Shown here: positions 45,617-57,223 of the stretch, piece after piece
Position numbering within the stretch: the first letter of the stretch is position 1
Layout of the letters: each line of letters opens with the position of its first letter
DNA from: Amphiura filiformis
Lineage: Eukaryota; Echinodermata; Ophiuroidea; Amphilepidida; Amphiuridae
DNA length: 64,000 nucleotides
Direction of reading: 5' to 3'
Assembly (NCBI RefSeq): GCF_039555335.1
Contig: NC_092642.1
Location: 58,135,776-58,199,775, forward strand
The notes under the pieces: model-generated
Told to the model about the DNA's origin: nothing
The model's database searches: none
The model's input: only the letters and a program-made list of their open reading frames with translations
Program-made: the position numbers and the translations under genes

Positions 45617-45887
45617 GGGACACACCATTAGATTCTCAGGGTGGGGGTAGGAAGTTGGGGTCGGGGGATTTTTTTTTCGCCGCCGAAGGCGGTAATTTTT
45701 TTTTTTAAATTTCATGCATTTATACACAATTAGGTGGGGAAAGTTTTTTTTTAGTGTTGGTGGGGAAAGTTGTTTTGTTTTTTTGCTGGTGGGGAAAGTT
45801 TTTTTTTTTTTTGCTCATGTAGTGGGGGAAGGTTTTTTTTCTTCAAAAACATCCTACCCCCACCCTGAGAGTCTAATGGTGCGTCCC
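45617..45887. mobile_element. MITE, GGGACRCACCATTAGA ends
   Basis: Left GGGACACACCATTAGATTCT then CAGGGTGGGGGTAGG, and the inverse at the right end to 45887. The interior has repeated GGTGGGGAAAGTTTTTTT units. Relatives at 60642-60810 and a fragment at 21739. Confidence 0.8.
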
Positions 45888-45892
45888 TAACA

Positions 45893-46191
45893 TCACAACA
45901 TTCAATACAGGTTTTGTTTTTGGCTGAGCGGAGTTCAAAGCACGCAAATGGCGTAATTGCTTGACATTCAGGATTCCGATGCAATTTCTTCAACAAAATT
46001 AAAGATCCCGTTATAAAATAAATGTTGGCCGGAGCTGCAATCGGGTCAGTAAAGGATAGGACTTCATAGCCGTGCCATGATCTTTTTTGGGTGAGGTCTT
46101 GCATGCCTTGCTGCCCGGCTGGGTGGATCAATGAAGACCCCAGGTCTATGGTTTCTTTCAATCCTGGGGGAAGACGTGGGCTTTGGTTCAC
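45893..46191 (-). other. Unrecognised open reading frame, possibly chance
   Basis: About 100 codons stay open from 46191 to the edge of the adjacent MITE. The frame starts MNQSPRLPPGLKETIDLGSS and includes LIHPAGQQGMQDLTQ and a cysteine pair CIEC. It reads less repetitive than other frames nearby, but I recognise no family, no splice context is convincing, and its end is inside the MITE. It could be an exon fragment, a transposon remnant or chance. Confidence 0.2.
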
Positions 46192-46199
46192 TTCGCAAA

Positions 46200-48510
46200 T
46201 GGATCATTGGATATATAATCTGACTTGCTCGTTTAGTTCTGCAACGAAAATAAGGAAATAGAACAAGTACTATGATATCAGAAGCATGAGATGAAAGACA
46301 ATGTACGGTAAATCACAGTCTATGGGTAAATACGTGCTCAGTTTGCGAGATAGGTGTTGCGGAGGTTAAGTTTCATTGCAAAGGACTGCCTCTCAGTGGT
46401 GTAGATTTCTTTGGGGAAGCCAGTTGGTGAAACATTACTGAAGTAGCCTGAGGTCTATGGGGAATTCTGTCTCTTGGTACACATGATAACACATCGCTTA
46501 AAAGTATTACCAAATAGCGCCAAGCCCGCGAAAATGTGAGGTTTGTAATTTAAAATATGCACACACACGCGGCGTCAACATGGGGGGGTGATTGTACGGA
46601 ACACGCATCTTCCTCCATTTTAATTCCTATTAAATATTTAAAAATACTAGGAATCATGACGAACGGCCAGACAATTGATACGAAAATCTAAAATGGGGAT
46701 GCGTGTATCCCAGACCCGTTTTATCTGGTTTGGTTCAATGTCATTTTATGAAGTGTTGTGTGCCCGAAGTAGACAAAAACACCTGTTGCTAATTTATGCA
46801 TACTCTTAAGCGTCCCCTCCAGGCCTCTCCATATGACAGGGGATTCCCCGAGATGGTGTCTCACACTCTGTTCGGACCAATCAGATTATGAGTATCATGG
46901 TGGGTCATTAGCATATGTAATTGATTGGGTCTTTTTGTCCTGCGATTCAGATTGTAACGAGCTGAAAAATAAATACTTTGCCGTAAGAATGTACGATTTG
47001 AACTTACTTGTTCGCAAACCCCAAGTATACAGTCCATCTATGTAAATGTAAAATATTGTATTGTGATTTAATTGTATAAAATATTACAATATTAACATTA
47101 TTTATTATGGATCCTGGCAATTAACTTCTGGGACTGCATGTGTTGTCTTCTTCGTGCCATGACGCAAAATCCCTGAATGTCATGAAATTACATTTTTCAC
47201 TTTTACGGATTTATTAGATGTTGAATATTCCAGATTGTTTGAGATATTAAATTGTAACTATGTCATACGTGACTTTTTTTTTTTCGTAACAATGATCCCA
47301 TAATATACTTGTTATTAATATTGCCCGATTAATTAACAATAATAAATAAATAGCCTAATAGGCCTAGACAGTAAAACCAACAACACATCAAATTAATGGA
47401 TCGATCGTATCATGAAAATGATATAACATGTTGACATGTGATTGAATGAAATGATAAATCAGATGATATTTGACCATCAGGGAAAAAGATAGACATGTAT
47501 CACAAAGTCATACTCGGATGATATTCACTTAGTTTTACAGATACCCAAGAACTTCGAGTTCCATTGCATCACGCAAAGCGTTTGCAAACTGTCGCGATGT
47601 CGGCCTGTTTTCCATGGGAGATCACTGGCCGGGGATAACGGTGATCATCGGGTCGGATGGCCCCGGGGATGGCCCGTCGCGGACGGTTCATTTTTTCCCC
47701 GGGAGCTGCATTCAGAATAAAAGGCCAAGCATGCAAGGGGCCGGCTAAAGCAGTCACACTGGCTCTTATTATATTTTAAACTAACTTTGGCATTAAAACC
47801 CAATTAAAACTATATTTTAATGATACATAGGCCTATCATTATTTTAAGTAACCGCTGAAGAAAACCGTAAATGAAATAGTGAAATTTACGAGACTGAACT
47901 TGCGTAGGCCTATCACTATTTACCCATAAAGCCTAGAGAATTTCTACTTCCACTTAAAACATATAAAAATAAGTCAAAATTTAAACTTAATGTTCTGTTA
48001 GGCTAAATGAATTAGCACTGCAGTTTAGCCAACCTGTACCGCATGACATAACCTTATATTGAAAAGGAATTGCCCGGCGATGTCACTCAGATGATCAACA
48101 TAATAAATACTGTGGGTGTAAATCATGATCAAAAACTCAATAATTCTCAAGTGTTTATTGACAAAGCACTTGACACTTGGTAATTTCATCAGCGATACAT
48201 TATCATCAAGCGTGTTATACCGTGAGAGCGCGTGTTGTACCGTCAGATCGCGGTAGCTTTGAGTCATATACCAAACACCCAAGAAAACTCGGGAGTCGGG
48301 ACAGCTGATTTAGACCACTTAAAGTCAACACGCGTGTTGTAATACGGATTTTCAACACGCAAATAACACGGCAAAAAATGCGTGGCACGCGGTCACTTAC
48401 ACGCGTCAGGTACTGTAGATATTGGCCCCTACAAGACAAACAAACATAAATGAAGGGAACTGAGAAAACAAAACAACAATAAATATATTTTGGCTTTGTA
48501 TTCATTACAA
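46200..48510. other. Unassigned intergenic sequence
   Basis: A GC-rich patch at 47585-47745 (CCGGGG, CCCCGGGG, GTCGCGGACGG) stands out from the AT-rich surroundings, but its open frame is short and unrecognised. AT-rich microsatellite-like sequence lies near 47340. No gene supported. Confidence 0.35.
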
Positions 48511-48515
48511 AATAA

Positions 48516-48667
48516 GGGTGGTGCAACAATTATGTGTACCGGGGTGGTGAATTCTCAAATGTGCTACCAAAATTGCCCCCCCTTTGGCCTGCCAAAAATC
48601 TTTGTCGCGTTTGCCCCCTATAATTCACCACCCCGGGGGTACACATAATAATTATTGCACCACGCCT
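48516..48667. mobile_element. ~150-bp hairpin MITE, GTGGTGCAACAATTAT ends
   Basis: Left GTGGTGCAACAATTATGTGT then ACCGGGGTGGTGAATT, and the inverse at the right. The terminal TGCAATAATTAT word links it to the cluster at 40-44 kb. Confidence 0.8.
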
Positions 48668-48669
48668 AT

Positions 48670-49395
48670 AACAAACAAAATAATAATAATTAATAAATGA
48701 TAGACCCTGGCCTTGATAGAACCTAAAAAAAAAAAAAAATACAAAATACAGTAAACAAGAAATAAAAAATATGATATGAAAATTTGTTATGGTATTCTAT
48801 TAAATTAAACATATAGTGGTATATGGATGGGTCAGTATATGGGTTTGGTATATCAATGGGTGGTATTTTTGTCTTTTCAACTGGTATAGGCCTAGTCATG
48901 GGTGTCTATTCTATGTTGGTATATGCATCGGTAGTAAAAATCAGGTTTGAAGTGGTATAGCATTAGCCATGGGTCCTAGAAGTTTCATAATTTTGTAGTT
49001 TCATAATTTTGTAAATTTCTGGTCCTAGGCCTATATATATTTTTTTTAAATGTCAAGACATCAAGGCATTAATAGCTGTTATCATTAAGATAAAGCCGAT
49101 GGGTTGGCACCTAGATAGCTATTAACCTTCTTTTTGAAGCTGGTCCGTTTCTTAATTCCAGGAATGTGCAGGCTGTAGATGGAATGAAAGAACCCTCAAA
49201 ACATGTACAGTGTATTAAATCAACACAGCTCAAAGCTTTCTTCCATACAATGTGTGAATGTGATCTCTTAATTGGATTTACTAGTAGGCCCATTATCACT
49301 CACCCACAACTAGTGCCCCAACACTTGTTAATAGAGTGATACTTTATATTTATAGCCTCCTAAGTGTCTGTTATTACCAATGTCATGGTTGTTAA
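48670..49395. other. Unassigned sequence with GGTATA-rich stretch
   Basis: Between 48790 and 48975 there are repeated TGGTATA / ATGGGT words, a degenerate low-order repeat. No gene. Confidence 0.4.
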
Positions 49396-49399
49396 CAAT

Positions 49400-49695
49400 T
49401 TCAGTGTGATTACCAACATGTTGATTCTTTTCAGTAGATTTTCAGTGTGATTAGCCCTAGGTTAAACTTTTCTGTGATGTTTCAGTGCATTTTCAGTGTT
49501 CAAAGTTACCCTAGACAAATCTGGACCATTCTCCTCTTGCCAATTTCTGTATTGAATATTCATTACCCTCATTTGCATGGTGCATAAAAAAGGATTCGTT
49601 TTCAGTGTGATTTTTCACACTGAAATTTTTTTCAGCATATTTTCAGTGGTGGTGAAAATTTCAGTGTGATTTTCATTGTCAAGATTTCATAGTGA
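49400..49695. repeat. Degenerate TTTTCAGTGTGATT repeat
   Basis: About eight copies of CAGTGTGAT or CAGTG(C/T)ATTTTCAGTG. The right edge matches 37663-37710 in inverse orientation. Confidence 0.65.
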
Positions 49696-49977
49696 TACAG
49701 GGAACCAAGCAAAAAGCTAGAAATGACTGTTTCTCATGACGACTTTTGACTTTTCTCACTTCAAAATATGTACTTTCCCCACCCCAAATTCACCTCTAAA
49801 GGAGTGCAATCGATTGAAAAATAACTCAGCAAAGCTTAGAACCCAATTTGATATCTAGATATAACATACAAAAAAAGCCTTAGTATAAAAAAGCAGCGCC
49901 GGAAGTTGCCGAAAAATGAGTTAAAATATGGCTACCATCGACTTGGACTCCTTAGGCCCATTAGCTCCGCTAAGAGC

Positions 49978-51698
49978 CAAAAATTGTAACAATATCATAG
50001 TTATATCATAATTATCTTAAAGAGGAAGCCCCACCAGAGCAGTTCTTCTGGGGTGAACCAAACCTGCATGGTTATCAAATTGATCAGTGACAAGGTTATC
50101 TCTGAATTTGACCGGTGCTAATTGATGTTTTAATGTTATTGCATCAATTAGCACAGTCAAATTTAGATTTTATCTCGCTAAGCTGTTCAAATGGTTGAGT
50201 TTCTGCTACCTTTGTTACCGCTTCAAAGCCTATACATTATGTGCGTGTTTCGAGAGAAATGTCAATGCAATTTTTTTTTCACTATATATGGAAAAGCTCT
50301 ATTTTTGTTTTATTTAAATTATTATAAGCTAGGAAAATAAAGTCGTATCGTACCGAATGTGCAGCACACAATGCTCTGTCTATCAACTGAATATTGTGAT
50401 TTAGTTTTAGTGTTTGTTTTAAGGGCTCGGATAGCAACATTTGCACAATATTTTTTTTGGGACCTGAGAGCACATCAGACACATTGAATTGTATATCCAC
50501 GAGGGCTGTCCTTCTGATATTAAGTAATTTTGATTGTGAAATTCGCGATATAATAATATACAAATTTTATGGCAAATTATTAGAAATTGATATTTTTGAT
50601 ATTTAGGCCTAACAGTCCTCGAACTCACAGTAAACTTTATAAATCTATAATGATATAATGAAGTGTATGTAGCTCTACACACACTTTAATTACATATTAC
50701 CTTATTACCTTAGGGAGCACGGTGGACTCATAATCGGAAGGTTGCGGGTTCGAAATAATACGTATAGAAATCTTAAGTACCAACCGAGATATTTCTTTGG
50801 TGGTGAAACATTATTTAACCAAACAATATTTACTACACAAAATAACATGGATGGTAGGCAGCAGCACCGTGAACTTTTACCCGATTTTTTACCCGGCCTA
50901 CATTTATGTTACGCCTCCGCCCAAAGATTTGTTGTAGGCCTAGTTGTTTATTCTTCTAATTCCAATGATAGGCAAAAAGGCAAAAATTGTAACAATATCA
51001 TAGTTATATCATAATTATCTTAAAGAGGAAGCCCCACCAGAGCAGTTCTTCTGGGGTGAACCAAACCTGCATGGTTATCAAATTGATCAGTGACAAGGTT
51101 ATCTCTGAATTTGACCGGTGCTAATTGATGTTTTAATGTTATTGCATCAATTAGCACAGTCAAATTTAGATTTTATCTCGCTAAGCTGTTCAAATGGTTG
51201 AGTTTCTGCTACCTTTGTTACCGCTTCAAAGCCTATACATTATGTGCGTGTTTCGAAAGAAATGTCAATGCAATTTTTTTTTCACTATATATGGAAAAGC
51301 TCTATTTTTGTTTTATTTAAATTATTATAAGCTAGGAAAATAAAGTCGTATCGTACCGAATGTGCAGCACACAATTCTCTGTCTATCAACTGAATATTGT
51401 GATTTAGTTTTAGTGTTTGTTTTAAGGGCTCGGATAGCAACATTTGCACAATATTTTTTGTGGGACCTGAGAGCACATCAGACACATTGAATTGTATATC
51501 CACGAGGGCTGTCCTTCTGATATTAAGTAATTTTGATTGTGAAATTCGCGATATAATAATATACAAATTTTATGGCAAATTATTAGAAATTGATATTTTT
51601 GATATTTAGGCCTAACAGTCCTCGAACTCACAGTAAACTGTATAAATCTAATGATATAATGAAGTGTATGTAGCTCTACACACACTTTAATTACATAT
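49978..51698 (+). repeat. Tandem duplication of a 0.72-kb unit with a SINE-like unit at the junction
   Basis: Unit 1 49978-50696 and unit 2 50981-51698 are almost identical (for example GAGGAAGCCCCACCAGAGCA in both). Between them lies the 285-bp unit also found at 33330. Each unit contains the left arm of the CGGATAGCAAC long-TIR family. Confidence 0.9.
50697..50981 (+). mobile_element. tRNA-Met-derived SINE-like unit, copy 2
   Basis: Same 285-bp unit as 33330-33614, with about three visible differences (for example CAAAAAAACATG versus CAAAATAACATG). It sits exactly at the tandem-duplication junction. Confidence 0.65.
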
Positions 51699-51780
51699 CA
51701 TTAGATTAATTAAGTTTACTTTGAGGCCTGTTAAATATAAAAAATAAAAAATATATCAAATTGCAATAATTAGCCATAAA
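51430..51780. mobile_element. Long-TIR MITE, CGGATAGCAAC family, partial copy
   Basis: Left end CTCGGATAGCAACATTTGCA, with the inner inverted word pair ACAGTCCTCGAACTCACAGT / AAGTTTACTTTGAGGCCTGT. The right TIR is missing. A duplicate left arm lies at 50428-50696. Confidence 0.65.
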
Positions 51781-51827
51781 ATTTGTATTAGCCTATACCG
51801 CACTTCACCATGTTCACTGGTACGTTC

Positions 51828-51985
51828 TAGTCCTTCAAGAATGACCCACGGCTATGTGGGGGGGGCTCGGCGAAGCCGAACAACGAGGCCGAAGGCCGAG
51901 TAGCGAGGTTTGCCTCAACATGCTCAATACTAGTATACATTGTAGTTTTAAACTTCTCAAGCCGAGAGTCATTCTTGAAGGACTA
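51828..51985. mobile_element. ~158-bp MITE, CTAGTCCTTCAAGAATGAC ends
   Basis: Inverted ends CTAGTCCTTCAAGAATGAC and GTCATTCTTGAAGGACTAG, flanked by TACGTT / TACGTT-like sequence. A GC-rich inner patch (CGGCGAAGCCGAAC, GGCCGAAGGCCGAG) makes further small hairpins. Confidence 0.8.
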
Positions 51986-52023
51986 GTACGTTCACGCGGT
52001 ACCTCTGCATTGTACCACATCAT

Positions 52024-52456
52024 GCTTTATATGGGGGCGCAACACTAAATCACTATACGCATTTTATGTAAGAACGAAATTCGGCTAATATAGTCCATAG
52101 TGAGTATGAGATTGTAGCGACCATATCTACCGACATGTTCACTTTAAATCACTCAATATCAGCTCATATGAATTCGACAAGTGTCTTCAATGATAACATG
52201 CAGAAAAAAACCGGACATTTTTATCTCAAAAGCAATTCTCTCTGGCGGATGAAGACAACTTCCGATTTTGAAATGTGAGTGGTGAATTTAGTATATTTTG
52301 TAGGCCATATTTTTTGCACCGCGAAATAGCGAAAAAAGTCAACGGTCATCGATATATGCCGACAAAAGTTTTGGAATCTACAGAAACAGAGCTTTAATTT
52401 GATACCAAATTTAGTTTGCCAAGTATTGCAGGGACGCCATAATGGCGCTCGATATC
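52024..52456 (+). repeat. Diverged relative of the 470-bp block at 3531 and 4658
   Basis: Order-preserving matches: GGGCGCAACACTAAATCACT, GAAATTCGGCTAATATAGTC, TCGACAAGTGTCTTCA, AGCTTTAATTTGATACCAAA and GGGACGCCATAATGGCGC. Much older than the pair in the 4-kb element. Confidence 0.65.
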
Positions 52457-52829
52457 ACTCGCACCTGTAAGATTATAAATCTTTGAAAAGAACGGTATTA
52501 TATTCAATCTACGGATTGCAGACATGCGCAGGTGATGCGTGCCACCTGCTTGTAGTGCAGCGCGATATATTCCAAAATTGTTTTACCCTATTGCTCCAAA
52601 TCAACACAATAATCCGATTATTACATCACTTCGTCAGCAAATAATTTCATACTATTACATTACCATAAAACCAATGTTATTTCTTTCATTTTGAGAGCGT
52701 CGTATTTCATAAAATCTAATATTTTTGATATTAAAATATTAGAATTATTATTGAACCTACACGCCCCGGGAGGCACTCACTAAAATGCGTGACGGGGATG
52801 TGCGGCCACATTGACCCGGCACCCTAATT

Positions 52830-53870
52830 TTTCAAATCCCTCTCACCCAATGACCCCCTTTTTTGTTTTATGAACTCCCTCTCACCCAATGACCCACTTT
52901 TTGTTTTATGAACTCCCTCTCACCCAATGACCCCCTTTTTGTTTTATGAACTCCCTCTCACCCAAGACCCCCCTTTTGTTTTATGAACTCCCTCTCACCC
53001 AATGATCCCTTTTTGTTTTACTGAACTCCCTCTCACCCAATGACCCTCCTCTTTGTTTTATGAACTTTTTGTTTATGAACTTTTTGTTTTATGAACTCCC
53101 TCTCACTCAATGACCCTCTTTTTGTTTTATGAACTCCCTCTCACCCAATGACACCCTTTTTGTTTTATGGACTCCTCTCACCCAATGACCCCTTTTTGTT
53201 TTACTGAACTCCGAATCTCTTTCACCCAATGACCCCCTTTTTGTTTTACTGAACTCCCTCTCACACAATTACCCCCTTTTTGTTTTATGAACTCCTTCTC
53301 ACCCAATGACCCCCTTTTTGTTTTATGAACTCCCTCTCACCCATTACCCCCCTTTTTGTTTTATGAACTCCCTCTCATCCAATGATCCCTTTTTGTTTTA
53401 CTGAACTCCCTCTCACCCAATGACCCCCTTTTTGTTTTACTGAACTCCCTCTCACCCAATAACCCCCTTTTTGTTTTATGAACTCCCTCTCATCCAATGA
53501 CCCCTTTTTGTTTTACTGAACTCCCTCTCACCCATGACCCCCCCCTTTTTGTTTTATGAACTTCCTCTCACCCAATGACCCCCTTTTTGTTTTACTGAAT
53601 TCCCTCTCACCCAATGACCCCATTTTTGTTTTACTGAACTCCCTCTCACCCATGACCCCCCTTTTGTTTTATGAACTCCCCTCACTCAATGACCCCCCCC
53701 CCCCCTTTTTGTTTTACTGAACTCCCTCTCACCCAATGACCCCCTTTTTGTTTTATTTACTCCCTCTCACCCGATGACCCCCTTTTTTGTTTTATGAATC
53801 CCTCTGATCCAATGACCCCTTTTTGTTTTATGAACTCCCTCTCACCCAATGACCCCCTTTTTGTTTTCAT
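52830..53870 (+). repeat. ~38-bp minisatellite, about 27 units
   Basis: Unit CTCCCTCTCACCCAATGACC followed by CCCTTTTTGTTTTATGAA. Variants include ATGAA/ACTGAA and T-run length changes. Non-coding. Confidence 0.9.
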
Positions 53871-54051
53871 GTCACCAAGACACCCCCTTTTTCAAAAATT
53901 TTGGGGACATTTCTAATAATCTCTCACTGAATGACCATGTTTTTATTATTTTTCTTCAAATTTCTTCGAAATTTTTGAAAATTTTGTATCAATTTTTATC
54001 CAATATGCACTTATATTAAAAACTTGTATTCTCAGCTCGAAGGCACGATAA

Positions 54052-55802
54052 GGGGGGCCATCCTGGACAAGTGCGCCGTTCAAGTTCAAACGAGGTGTAT
54101 TCCAGGGGGACCCATTATCTCCCATTATCTTTTTGCTTGTATTTAATCCGATCATTCAATGTCTGAAAAACCAAGAAAGTCTGCATGGTTATAACATGGA
54201 AGGAGAGAAATATATCACTCTACCATTCGCAGATGATTTCTGTTTGATAACCGGTGACAAACGCAAGCATCAAAAGATAATGTCTGAAATTCACCAAATT
54301 ACCAAATCTATGAATCTTACCTTGAAACCGTCTAAGTGTAAGTCTATGTCCATTTGTAGTGGTAAACCAAACACATGTCAATTCAAGATCGGTGAAAATG
54401 TCTTAAAAACAATAAAGGAGGCCCCTGAAAAATTCCTGGGCAAGCATATCACCCATGGTTATAAAGCCAAGGACACCTTTGAGATCATTCAGAACAAGAT
54501 CACTGAACATATGAATAACATCAATGAAAGCCTCGTCAGGGATGAGTATAAACTCAGAGTATACATTCAATACTCTATTCCTGCTTTACGATATTTGTTC
54601 TCCGTCCATGAACTATCCGACACCCAGTTGATGTGCCTTGATCACCTTCACACCAATGCTATAAAATCTTGGCTTGGGGTTGCCAAATTTGGTTCCACAC
54701 CAGCTGTTCTTTACAGCCCTGATGGGCTATCCCTTCCAAAACTTTCTGACATCTATTTAGAAGCTCATACATTATCGTATGCAAGATGTCTCGTGAAAGC
54801 AGATGAACGAGTGATCCACGCTCTTCAATGTAAGATCACTCGGGAGTCCGCTTGGAAGCAAAAAATGAAGAATTTCGGGAGTAAACGATGGAGCGCCATC
54901 TACCTCACTGCCTGCGCAAACGCGGTCCAAGATTCTTCTACTGAAGAAATCAGGCCCAAATGGAAGGTGGTCAAGGAAAGCATCAAAAAGGAACTCACAT
55001 GTGAAAAACAAAGGGAATGGAGAAATTATATCCAGCCCCTTGTCGCCCAGGGTAACATGCTAAAACTTATTGAGGCTGAGAACAGTGACCTTACTTGGAA
55101 GTCGATGATCTATAACTTGCCCAGGGGGGTCTTGAGTTTTGCTGTTAGATCTTGCATTGACTTTTTACCCACTTTCACCAACCTCCGCACTTGGGGTAAA
55201 AGAGTCAATGCCAAATGTAAGTTATGCCACAACACTCAAACCCTCCTCCATGTTTTAAACAATTGCTCCGTGTCCCTCCAGCAAGGCAGGTACACATGGC
55301 GGCACAATAGTATCCTCACCCATATTATTAATATGCTGTCCCAAACCATCGAAGACAATTGTGCTATTTTTGCCGCCCTCCCTGGATACACAATAACAGG
55401 CGGCACTCTTCCACCAAATATCCTGCCTACTGCTCAAAAACCCGATCTTATCATCATTGACAACCATAAAAAGTCCATTCACATATTCGAGCTAACTGTT
55501 CCTTTAAAACAAACATCCAAAACGCCCACGTGCGAAAATTTTCCAAATACCAAAATTTGCAATCTGATATCATCCAAAAAGGTTTCAAATGTTTATACCT
55601 GAACTGTTTTGAAATTGGGTCCAGGGGTCTGGTTACAAGTGAGAACGTGGGGAGATTGCGTGACACCTTCAAATTCGCAGGAGCCAAATTCTCCAAGCAA
55701 TTGGTCCGGGAGATTAGTAAGATCGCGCTAGTCAGCAGCTTTACAATCTGGAACGCCCGTAATGAGCCCCATTGGGAGGCAGCTCCTTACCTCAAAATCT
55801 AG
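54052..55802 (+). pseudogene. LINE polyprotein remnant: RT C-half, CCHC, restriction-like endonuclease
   Basis: One frame stays open from 54052 to 55602. It begins with the RT block KFKRGVFQGDPLSPIIF (54082 on). The catalytic FADD is at 54226-54237 (ITLPFADDFCLI), then the thumb, then a zinc knuckle C-x2-C-x7-H-x4-C from 55216 (CKLCHNTQTLLHVLNNC), then RYTWRHNS, then a PD-(D/E)XK nuclease core with PDLIII (55441) and FELTVP. This domain order (RT, CCHC, C-terminal restriction-like endonuclease) defines the R2/R4/NeSL/HERO group rather than APE-type LINEs. A single frameshift around 55500-55530 moves the remaining nuclease (NIQNAHVRKFSKYQNLQSDI onward, IGSRGLV) into another frame ending at 55802. 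It lacks the RT N-half and any N-terminal DNA-binding domains, so it is inactive. Confidence 0.85.
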
Positions 55803-56065
55803 CTCTCCCACCCCCTTTGCTTTTTGCTTTGCATCTCTCCCCACGTCCTCATTTGCTGTGTTAAAAACTTTTTTGGCATTTGTATTTTATAATAGTTGTA
55901 TTTTTTATTGTGTTTTGTGTTGCCTTTTTAAGGCCCTCCTGCCTGCTTGATGGCCTGCTAACGCAGGTTTTCAGCGTGTCCTGGGGGTGATCGTACATTC
56001 TTTTGTTAATTTTGATGTATTTTTTTTATGATGTGATTAATAAAGAATGATTGAATAATATAATT
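54052..56065 (+). mobile_element. 5'-truncated non-LTR retrotransposon, R2-group (RLE type)
   Basis: The copy starts inside the reverse transcriptase and runs through the 3' untranslated region to about 56065, where AATAAA (56039-56044) precedes ATTGAATAATATAATT. The 5' truncation is typical of target-primed reverse transcription. It lies within the hAT-like element 52764-56226. No clear target-site duplication was found. Confidence 0.8.
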
Positions 56066-56299
56066 TTGAACCAAATTTAGTAAGATTTCCCCAGGCTCAC
56101 GGTTTGACCTCCTTTTCTGGTCTTCTCACTGAAAGACTCCCCCCTTTTTGGTGTCTAGGCTCTCACCGAAAGCGAAAGACCCCTAGTTTCGAACAGCAGT
56201 CCACACATCCCCGTCACCCCCCCGAGCCTACATGGTCTACACACGCTGTGGACGGTTACCGTAGATACGTTTTGGATGTAAAATAACGTACATTTCTCT

Positions 56300-56688
56300 G
56301 TCAAGTTAGCTCAATCGATAAGGCGTTCGACTATGGTGCGAGAGGTTGCGGGTTCGAACCCTGGCGGTGCCTAAAATGCTCTCGTGAAAAATTGAGTTAG
56401 CTTGAAATTCCCCTGAACAAGGAACTCACTGCTAATTGTCTCGTTGTAACTCGTACGAAACTCTGGGAGCTGATCCTGGTTGCGAAGGTTATTTGTGGAA
56501 TGTCTAGGGTGTGCGCTTTTGTAGCAGCAAAATCCCTGAATAGTTGTTAAAATGTTAAATGGTTTATGGAATGATGTGGGGACGTAGTGGTCAGCGACAA
56601 CTGTAAAGTGTGCTGAGGCTTGTGGATCAACGTCTAGGCGTTGTGCCTGTGCGTAGCGCACTATAAATCACTGCGCTTTTTTTTTTTT
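56300..56688 (+). mobile_element. tRNA-derived SINE with Deu-like 3' end
   Basis: The head is TTAGCTCAATCGATAAGGCG (A box) and GAGGTTGCGGGTTCGAACCC (B box), 72 bases in all. It cannot fold an acceptor stem, so it is not a tRNA gene. A ~300-bp body follows and ends GCGTAGCGCACTATAAATCA then a T run (56677-56688). The 'AGCGC-ACTATAAAT' end resembles the tail of Deu-domain SINEs of deuterostomes; that assignment is from memory of the motif. Confidence 0.65.
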
Positions 56689-57223
56689 ACATGATACAGA
56701 CCTCATAGATACGCTTTTTTAGTTTTAAAATTTTTTTTTCCTACCTTGGTGCCCAGGATAATTATAATATTACAGTAAAACAATATTTTAATAATATATA
56801 AGCCATACAATTAATGTCATTTTACACTTTACACATACTCATACACTGTATGTTTTGGACTGGGCATGACTGATTCACTCTAAATAATCAACTACCAAAA
56901 AACGCATAAAGGGCCAAAGTTTGAAATACCTTTCCTGTGTACTAAAACGTCTATTCACCAATATGAAGTCGCTATGCATAACACGTCATTTACCATGTTT
57001 AATACAACTCGTTTCGTCGTTTCGTAAAAAGTGTTTGATAGCGATTTTTGTGAAATTTGACGTCTATGCACTGATGATTGTTTTGAAATTGTAGTAAACA
57101 GAAAAGTTGTAAAAGACACGTAAAGCAAACTTCACCTTCATTGTTGCTAAAACAAACATAGCCTTAGTGTGACAGTGTACATTTCAGGCATGTAATATGA
57201 AAACATGCTACTGAGAAACTTAA

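Larger units (their letters stand above)
52764..56226. mobile_element. hAT-like element expanded by a minisatellite and a LINE insertion
   Basis: Left end CCCCGGGAGGCACTCAC with GTGACGGGGATGTGCGG. The right end, read inverted, is CTCGGGGGGGTGACGGGGATGTGTGG. The flanks are CCTACACG (52756-52763) and CCTACATG (56227-56234), an 8-bp target duplication with one mismatch. Ends resemble the element at 28191. The interior is a 38-bp minisatellite followed by the R2-group LINE. The 'TCACYGAAAGAC' text after the LINE (56125-56190) continues the minisatellite theme, so the LINE entered the element. Confidence 0.65.

Noticed and set aside
47569-47757. GC-rich open frame
   Set aside because: Short, unrecognised, and explained by local GC content.
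52830-53870. CRISPR-like array
   Set aside because: Units are contiguous 38-bp tandem repeats with no unique spacers, in a metazoan contig.
56300-56372. Functional tRNA gene
   Set aside because: A and B boxes are good but the 5' end cannot pair with the 3' end, and a SINE body follows directly.
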